Below are positions 1 to 6,000 of a DNA stretch of 8,886 bases, piece after piece; the first letter of the stretch is position 1, and every line of letters begins with the position of its first letter. This DNA is from Verrucomicrobiales bacterium (GTDB lineage Bacteria; Verrucomicrobiota; Verrucomicrobiia; Limisphaerales; UBA1100). The notes beneath the pieces were generated by a model. The model did no database searches and was not told where the DNA came from. It worked only from the letters and a program-made list of their open reading frames with translations. Location: positions 1-8,886 of the forward strand of contig PBPF01000179.1 in assembly GCA_002724615.1 (NCBI GenBank), read 5' to 3'. Both the position numbers and the translations under genes were made by a program.

Positions 1-1215
1 ACGCGTTGCCGCCAAAATGGCCAAGCCATGCCGGCCACCGAGAAGCTTATCAGTCGATTGTTGGCCGATGCCGGTTACACCTGTGGGCTTGCCGGCAAGT
101 TGCACTTGGCTACTTGTGCCAACGGCGTGGTCGAGAAGCGCATCGACGATGGTTATGAGGTTTTTCATTGGTCGCACCATCCGCAGCCCGACTGGCCTGA
201 GAATGCCTACACGCAATGGCTGGAGGGGCAGGGGACGAGCTGGGAGGAATTGTACAGCGGGCCCAGTACGCCATATATCAAACATGGTGTGCCTGCTGAA
301 TTCAACCAGACCACTTGGTGCGCCAACATGGCCATCGACTTCATCCGAAGTCAGCGGGGTGGTCCGTGGATGTTTAGTTACAACTGTTTCGCTCCGCACC
401 ATCCCTTTGATCCGCCCGCGGATTATCTTGCGCGCTATCAACCCGGCAATCTGCCGTTGCCAAAGGCGCGGCCCAATGAGTGGGAAGGGAAGACCACTTA
501 TCAGCAGCTTGACAGTCAATATGCCCACAACGATCCGGCCGGTTATCACGTCGCCTCCATGACTGATGCCGACAAACGCGACGTGACGGCCGCCTACTAT
601 GCGATGATCGAGTTGATTGACCACAATGTCGGTCGCATGGTGGCTGCGCTGGAGGAGACCGGGCAGCGCGGTAATACAATCGTAATTTTTATGAGCGATC
701 ATGGAGAGATGCTTGGCGATCACGGCATCTATTTGAAAGGCCCGCACTTTTATGAGGAGGCCGTGCGAGTGCCGCTCGTCATCAGTTGGCCCGGGCAATT
801 TGCTGCCGATCAACGCGTCGAGGGCATGGTGGAATTAACGGACATTGCCCCCTCGCTGATAGAAGCAGCCGCGCTGCCAATTCCCGAAGCCATGCAAGGC
901 AAGACGATGCTGCCCATGCTGCGGGGCGAGGCTAGTTTATGTGCCCATCGCGAATCAGTTTTCAGTGAATACTACAATGCGTGGAGTCATAAGCACAGTT
1001 ACGGCACGATGCATCGCACCGAGTCGCACAAGCTGATCGTCTACCACGGCACTGATCAAGGGGAGCTCTACGACTTGGAAAACGACCCCGATGAGTTTGA
1101 GAATCTTTGGCGGAATGAATCCCATGCTGCGTTGAAGACCGAACTGCTCAAGGCCGCCTTTGACGCGAGCGTTTTCACCATGGATCCCACGCCCATTCGC
1201 GAAGGGCCATTTTGA
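1..1215 (+). CDS. Type I sulfatase (arylsulfatase A-like), N-terminus outside the window
   Basis: This is a formylglycine-dependent sulfatase, which hydrolyses sulfate esters of polysaccharides or small molecules. The frame is open from base 1 and reads TRCRQNGQ before the first ATG at 28. That ATG falls inside conserved sequence, so it is not the true start. The gene is cut by the window edge: 404 residues are visible, and family members usually have about 450-550. The CxPSR/CxAxR formylglycine site should lie just upstream and cannot be checked. Numbering from the ATG at 28, visible motifs are GKLH (K24, H26; the usual Trp of GKWH is Leu), PHHPFDPP, the metal-binding SDHGEMLGDHG (D224, H225) and LKGPHFYEEAVRVPL (K237, H240), followed by a typical C-terminal ELYDLENDPDEFENL strand. 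The family is certain. The substrate and cellular location cannot be told, because the signal-peptide region is missing. It converges with the aldehyde dehydrogenase gene. Confidence 0.95.
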   Translation, partial: TRCRQNGQAMPATEKLISRLLADAGYTCGLAGKLHLATCANGVVEKRIDDGYEVFHWSHHPQPDWPENAYTQWLEGQGTSWEELYSGPSTPYIKHGVPAEFNQTTWCANMAIDFIRSQRGGPWMFSYNCFAPHHPFDPPADYLARYQPGNLPLPKARPNEWEGKTTYQQLDSQYAHNDPAGYHVASMTDADKRDVTAAYYAMIELIDHNVGRMVAALEETGQRGNTIVIFMSDHGEMLGDHGIYLKGPHFYEEAVRVPLVISWPGQFAADQRVEGMVELTDIAPSLIEAAALPIPEAMQGKTMLPMLRGEASLCAHRESVFSEYYNAWSHKHSYGTMHRTESHKLIVYHGTDQGELYDLENDPDEFENLWRNESHAALKTELLKAAFDASVFTMDPTPIREGPF

Positions 1216-1320
1216 AAATTTAACAGCCTCTAATTTACTCTTGAGCGAAACAATGTTAAACGCGGAGTGACAAAGAGAGCTAGCTGCATTGTTGTATGTG
1301 ATTGCGACTAGCGTATCCGT

Positions 1321-2847
1321 TTAGAGGCCAAGGCAGACGGCTTTGGTTTCTGTATATAGGTCTAGAACCTCGTGGCCCATCTCGCGGCCCCATCCGCTTT
1401 GCTTGTATCCGCCGAACGGCAGGGCGCTGTCGAAGATGTTATAGCAGTTGATCCACACCGTGCCGGCGCGTAGACGGGCGGCAGTGCGGTGAGCCTTGGA
1501 AATGTCACGCGTCCAGATACCTGCAGCGAGACCGTAGGTAGTGTCATTGCCTCGGTCGATGATTTGCTCAATATCGTCGAAGGGATCGGCAACGACGACC
1601 GGGCCAAAAATTTCTTCGCGGACGATGCTCATGTCATCGTTGGTATCCTTATAGACAGTAGGTGTGACAAAGTAACCATTCTCGCCTAGGCGGCGGCCAC
1701 CAGTGACACAGGTGGCGCCGGCTTCTTGTCCTGCGTTCATGAAGCCGGTGACGCGATTGAGTTGCTCGCTGGAAACCAGCGGGCCCATGTCGGTGTCTCC
1801 TGCCAGTCCGGGGCCAATTTTGATCTGGTCGGCTGCGGCAGAAACACCGTCGACCACTTCGTCGAAGATATCCTTTTCCACGTACAAACGTGAGCCAGCA
1901 CAGCAGCATTGACCATGGTTAAAAAAGATGGCTGAAGCGGCACTCGCGATGGTCTGCTCCAAGTTTTCGGTGTCTTTGAAAATGATGTTGGGAGATTTGC
2001 CTCCTAGTTCGAGGGTGACTTTCTTTAGGTTGCCAGCGGCGGCCTGCACGATCATCTTGCCGACTTCTGTTGAGCCGGTGAATGCGACCTTGTCGACGTC
2101 GTCGTGTGCGGCTAGTGCGGCACCTGCAGTTTCCCCCATGCCTGTCACAATATTTACCACCCCGTCAGGCACGCCGGCTTCCTGGATGATTTCTCCAAGT
2201 CTCAGGGCGGTTAAAGGGGTTTGCTCGGCGGGCTTTAACACCACGCAGTTGCCGGTGGCTAGCACAGGGCCGAGTTTCCATGCAGCCATTAGCAACGGAA
2301 AATTCCATGGGATGATTTGACCGACTACGCCCACTGGTTCGCGCATGGTGAATGCATGAAACTTTGCGCCTGCCGCGTAAGGTACAGAAATGGGAATGGT
2401 GTTGCCCTCAATCTTGGTCGCCCATCCAGCCATGTAGTGGAACAGGTCGGCGGAAAGCGGCACGTCAGCGACCTTGGCAACGCCCACGGGCTTGCCGTTG
2501 TCGAGGCTCTCCAGTTCGGCTAGTTCGTCCAGATTCTCGAGAATGAGGTCGCCAATTTTCCAGATGAGTTTGCCTCGCTCACTGGGTGTCATCGTGTTCC
2601 AAGGGTGCTTTGGGTCGTCGAACACCTTGCGTGCGGCCTTGACAGCGGCGTCAATGTCCTCCTTGTCGCCCTCGGCAGCCATGTCAATGATGCTTCCATT
2701 GGCAGGGTTGTAGATGGAAAATGATTTTCCACTGGCGGCTTCGACCCAATTGCCGTTAATGAGGCATTTTTTGGGCCGGCTCAGAAATTCCTGAACCTTG
2801 GTGCTGATCTCGATTTCTGGGATTTCAAATGCTGCGTCGGTAACCAT
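1321..2847 (-). CDS. NAD(P)-dependent aldehyde dehydrogenase, class 1/2-like
   Basis: This cytosolic-type aldehyde dehydrogenase oxidises an aldehyde to the carboxylic acid with NAD(P)+. It is a complete 508-residue protein, typical for the family. Visible motifs are PWNFP (catalytic Asn182), KPAEQTP (cofactor Lys206), FTGSTEVG (Rossmann loop, 257-263), LELGGKSP (general-base Glu280), GQCCCAGSR (nucleophile most likely Cys315, the middle Cys), EEIFGPV (Glu412, Phe414) and PFGGYKQSGWGRE near the C-terminus. The triple Cys and the C-terminal INCYN/PFGGYK block resemble the ALDH1/ALDH2 class more than semialdehyde or CoA-acylating types. The frame stays open upstream to 3213, but the ATG at 2847 was chosen because family similarity begins shortly after it. 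The extra 122 residues look unlike any protein and would overlap the A2M start. No Shine-Dalgarno sequence precedes the ATG. There is no signal peptide, and the physiological substrate is unknown. Confidence 0.95.
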   Translation of the reverse strand: MVTDAAFEIPEIEISTKVQEFLSRPKKCLINGNWVEAASGKSFSIYNPANGSIIDMAAEGDKEDIDAAVKAARKVFDDPKHPWNTMTPSERGKLIWKIGDLILENLDELAELESLDNGKPVGVAKVADVPLSADLFHYMAGWATKIEGNTIPISVPYAAGAKFHAFTMREPVGVVGQIIPWNFPLLMAAWKLGPVLATGNCVVLKPAEQTPLTALRLGEIIQEAGVPDGVVNIVTGMGETAGAALAAHDDVDKVAFTGSTEVGKMIVQAAAGNLKKVTLELGGKSPNIIFKDTENLEQTIASAASAIFFNHGQCCCAGSRLYVEKDIFDEVVDGVSAAADQIKIGPGLAGDTDMGPLVSSEQLNRVTGFMNAGQEAGATCVTGGRRLGENGYFVTPTVYKDTNDDMSIVREEIFGPVVVADPFDDIEQIIDRGNDTTYGLAAGIWTRDISKAHRTAARLRAGTVWINCYNIFDSALPFGGYKQSGWGREMGHEVLDLYTETKAVCLGL

Positions 2848-2853
2848 GGTAAT

Positions 2854-2919
2854 GGGGGGTTGTGAACAACTGTGTTGGTCCGCCCAATGTAACGACCCGG
2901 GCGTGGAACGCAACCCCCC
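2854..2919. repeat. Perfect 9-bp GC-rich inverted repeat upstream of the aldehyde dehydrogenase
   Basis: GGGGGGTTG at 2854-2862 is exactly complementary to CAACCCCCC at 2911-2919, with 48 bases between the arms. In + strand RNA, a T-G wobble and one further G-C pair (2864 with 2909) could extend the stem inward. In an aldehyde dehydrogenase transcript starting upstream of the repeat, the 3' arm would lie 7-15 bases before the AUG, where a ribosome would bind. A leader hairpin or a widely spaced operator are both possible. The pairing is seen directly; a function is inferred. Confidence 0.5.
2859..2870. promoter_or_regulatory. Short dyad GTTGT-GA-ACAAC, possible operator
   Basis: This is a 5-bp inverted repeat with a 2-base centre, 12-23 bases upstream of the aldehyde dehydrogenase start, overlapping the right end of the longer repeat's first arm. 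Its size and position would suit a regulator half-site pair or a small hairpin, but a dyad this short can occur by chance and no regulator gene lies nearby. Confidence 0.2.
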
Positions 2920-3012
2920 GTTTGACCTGTGTAATGTCGATAAGAACCCCTTGTTGCCTTGAGGATTTGTGGCAGGGTGAAGATTAGTATTCGTCCGTGC
3001 GAAGCGGGCTTT

Positions 3013-3020
3013 AAAGGAGG
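3013..3020 (+). promoter_or_regulatory. Strong ribosome binding site of the A2M gene
   Basis: AAAGGAGG ends six bases before the ATG at 3027, which is near-ideal Shine-Dalgarno sequence and spacing. It fixes the A2M start in preference to the in-frame ATG at 3045. Confidence 0.85.
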
Positions 3021-3026
3021 ACAGAG

Positions 3027-6000
3027 ATGAATTTATGGAAATGGATGCTGGGCGGTCGACACCGCGGAGGATTGCTGGGGATGCTGCTGGTGCTCGGCCT
3101 TGTGGCTGCGCCAACCACGCCGGATGGCCGCGATGTGGATGTTCGCGCCGAGTTGTTGCCGGCACAAACTGCGCTGAAGCCGACGACCACCTTTGAAGTG
3201 CGTTTTTCAGCACCGATAGTCGGCGAAGAAATGGTTGGTAAACCCACGCCGGTTTCGCCGCTGTTAATCGATCCCCCGTTGCCAGGTAAATTCACCTGGC
3301 TGAGCAACCGAAGCGGGGTTTTTACACCAAGCGAACCGTTTTTGTTGGGACACCGATATTTTGTACGGCTGCGCGAAGGCTTGCAGAATGTTGATGGCAA
3401 CCCGGTGCTCGGAACGGGCAAAACGTATGTGGCACCACCATTTGAGGTGGCGGGATACTCATTTTACGAGAGTCGCTTGATGAGCACGGCGCAGCCTGAG
3501 TTGCCTCTAGCATTCAACAATGGCGTGGAGGTTTTGGCGGCGGCGAAGCACATGGAATTTCGTGATAATGCAGGGCAGCGCGTCCCTGCAATCGTGCGAC
3601 CGATGATCCATCGCGAATATCGACGGGTAGATGCGCCGACAGTGGGATGGACAGACCGGTTTCATGAATCGCATGGACGAACGGTGGCGGAGCCGCGTCC
3701 AACGGATGTAATCCCAACACGCCTGTATGTGAAACCGGCACGGCCCTTGACCGCTGGACAATGGCGTTTGGTGGTTGGCAAGGGACTCCCGTCACTTGAC
3801 CCGGGCGTGGTGACAGTGAAGGAAAAGATCATCCCCTTGGGGCGAGTGGAACCGCTACAGGTAACAGGGATCCATGCAAGTAATGTGCTTTACCAAGGTC
3901 GATCCATTAACGTGAATTTCAATCGGCGATTGTCGGGGAAATTTATTGATGGCAATCCGCTGGACTGGATCGACATTCACCCCACTCGCGGCCCGGCCCG
4001 GCGGCTTGGCTTGCCAAATCTCAAGGCCAAGGCCTCGGGGCGCACAGTGCAAATCACCGGAGATTTTCCGTTGGGCGGTTATGAGGTGGCAGTGAAGGCA
4101 GGTCTGCCAGGAGCGGAAAATTTCTTGCTGGCGCTGGAGCGTCGTGAGGACGTTGTATTAAACATGATCCAGCCGGCTGTTTTCCTGCCGGCTTGGATGG
4201 ATTCGCAGTACGCAAATGGACATGGGAAATTGCGGTTGTTATCCTTGAATAATTTTGACCTGCGTTTGCGAGTTAAACTGCTGGATCAAAATGCGATTGC
4301 TGGAGCGCTTGAGGAATACCGGGACGGTTACTTCCATAGCAGCTATTATAACGGTCACCGTTGGGTGCACAAGGAGGGACGGCCGATTAATTACAATCAA
4401 CTATCGGGGAAGACACTTGTTGATTTTTACACACGATTCGACGACGAGGCCAAGCAGGCCATAAAGCGATTAGGGGGCGAGGATGTGCCGTCAGAGTTGG
4501 TCTTCGACTGGAAGAAGATGCTGGGCGATCGGAAGGCCGGCGTGGTCTTTGTGCAAGCCACCAGCACGGGGACGGATTTTCGTTCCCAATGTTCCAGCCA
4601 AGCAATTATTCAGCTGACCGATATCGGTGCGGTCTGGAAGCGTGGAGAAGCGGAGATATTCATCCATGTTTTTTCTCAAACTACCGGGCAACCCTTGGAT
4701 GGCGCGGAAGTGAGATTAGTCAACGAAGGGGGTAAAGTTGTCGGTCGTACCCGTACAGACGAGACAGGAATAGCTCGTGTTGAGGAAAAGGGTGGGACGA
4801 AATGGCTTCAGGTGGAAATGGGGGAAGATGCGCACGTGTTGGAAATTGATGGTCCCGGTGAAGTGAGTCTCTGGCAATTCCCGATCCGGCGGAGTTATGG
4901 ATCTGACAGCGAGTACCGGCTGCTGGCCTTTACGGACCGGGGCGTTTACAAGCCCGGCAAGACCGTCCATCTGAAAGGTATTCTTCGCAAAGTGGACGGG
5001 CTGGACATTTCCCTGCCGGAAAAGTTGGTGTGCGGTCTCAAGGTGTTTGACCCACGCAATGAGGTTGTGCTGGAGGACAAACTGGCCTTGTCTCGCATGG
5101 GTTCGTTTGCGTTTGACTTGAAAATCCCGGAGGGGCGTTTAGGTGAATATCGGCTGAGCCTGCTCATCTCTAAGTCTGGTGAGGAAGAATCAAGCGATCA
5201 GTCGCCGCTACCGTTTGTTAGGCCTCCTTTGACTGAGACGAGAATTCGTGAATCTGTCTGGGTGCATGTGGCTGAATACGAGCCGCCCAAGTACAAGGTA
5301 CAGTTCAAGTCGGATACGGAGTTTGGCCCTAGCAAGAGCGTCACCGTGCCACTTGAAGCACGTTATTATTTTGGAAAGCCCATTGCCAAGGCGCCGGTAA
5401 AATGGACGTTGGTCGGAGAAAACGCGGGTTTTCACCCGGATAAATTCGAGAATTATCATTTCCTCGACTGGTCTCTCGGGCGTGAAGACTCGAATGGGGA
5501 ATTTCAACTTGAAGGCGAAGGCAAGTTGGACAGTGAAGGCCGGATATCAATCGAGCCCAAGGTGGAGATCAACCCCAGCTGGCCCGGACCGGTTTCTGGA
5601 CGGTTGATGGCGCGCGTTACTGATGCAACGCAGCAAACGATTACAGCCAGCACACGGATCACGCGGAACAGCTCCGATTTTTATCTGGGTATCAGGCACA
5701 TTGACCGATTGCTTTACCTTGGGCAGCCAGCCAAGGTGGATGTGCTGGCCCTTCAGTCGGATGAGAATCCGCATGCAACATCAGTGCCGGTGAAGGCGAT
5801 GTTGAAGCGCATTGAGTGGCGGTCAGTGCGTGTGCGTGGCGCAGGCGGCTCGGTGGATTACCACAACGAAAAGACGTTGGTCGATGTAGACGAAAAGGAC
5901 TTTGTGACCAGCGCCAAGGATGGGACAGGGCAGGTTGTGTTTAACCCAAAGCGTTCGGGACAGTACCTCGTGGAGTTGCGCGCGCGGGATCAGGGCGATC

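Larger units (their letters stand above)
2848..3026. promoter_or_regulatory. Divergent intergenic region between aldehyde dehydrogenase and A2M genes
   Basis: These 179 bp separate two divergent genes, so both promoters should be here. No strong sigma-70 pair is visible for either gene. On the + strand TTGACC (2922-2927) looks like a -35 box but has no good -10 at the right distance, and TAGTAT (2985-2990) is a weak -10 candidate without a well-spaced -35. The region also holds a GC-rich inverted repeat and a short dyad, listed separately. Its role as a promoter region is inferred from gene arrangement and not from motifs. Confidence 0.5.

Noticed and set aside
17..562. 181-codon frame overlapping the sulfatase on the same strand
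   Set aside because: It is a shadow of the sulfatase reading frame with biased, low-information composition. The sulfatase frame carries all the family motifs.
1219..1260. Inverted repeat TTTAACA (1219-1225) / TGTTAAA (1254-1260) between the convergent genes
   Set aside because: It is AT-rich, only 7 bp with a 28-base loop and no following T-run, so it does not make a convincing terminator.
1279..1312. GCTAG / CTAGC short repeat in the convergent gap
   Set aside because: It has a 5-bp stem with a 24-base loop, too weak to support a terminator or regulatory call.
1216..3026. Idea that the sulfatase and aldehyde dehydrogenase form one catabolic unit
   Set aside because: The genes are convergent, cannot share an mRNA, and the aldehyde dehydrogenase is not of a recognisable sugar-degradation or microcompartment type.
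2848..3213. N-terminal extension of the aldehyde dehydrogenase frame by 122 codons
   Set aside because: The extension has no protein-like features, would overlap the first 187 bases of the A2M gene in antisense, and precedes the position where family similarity begins.
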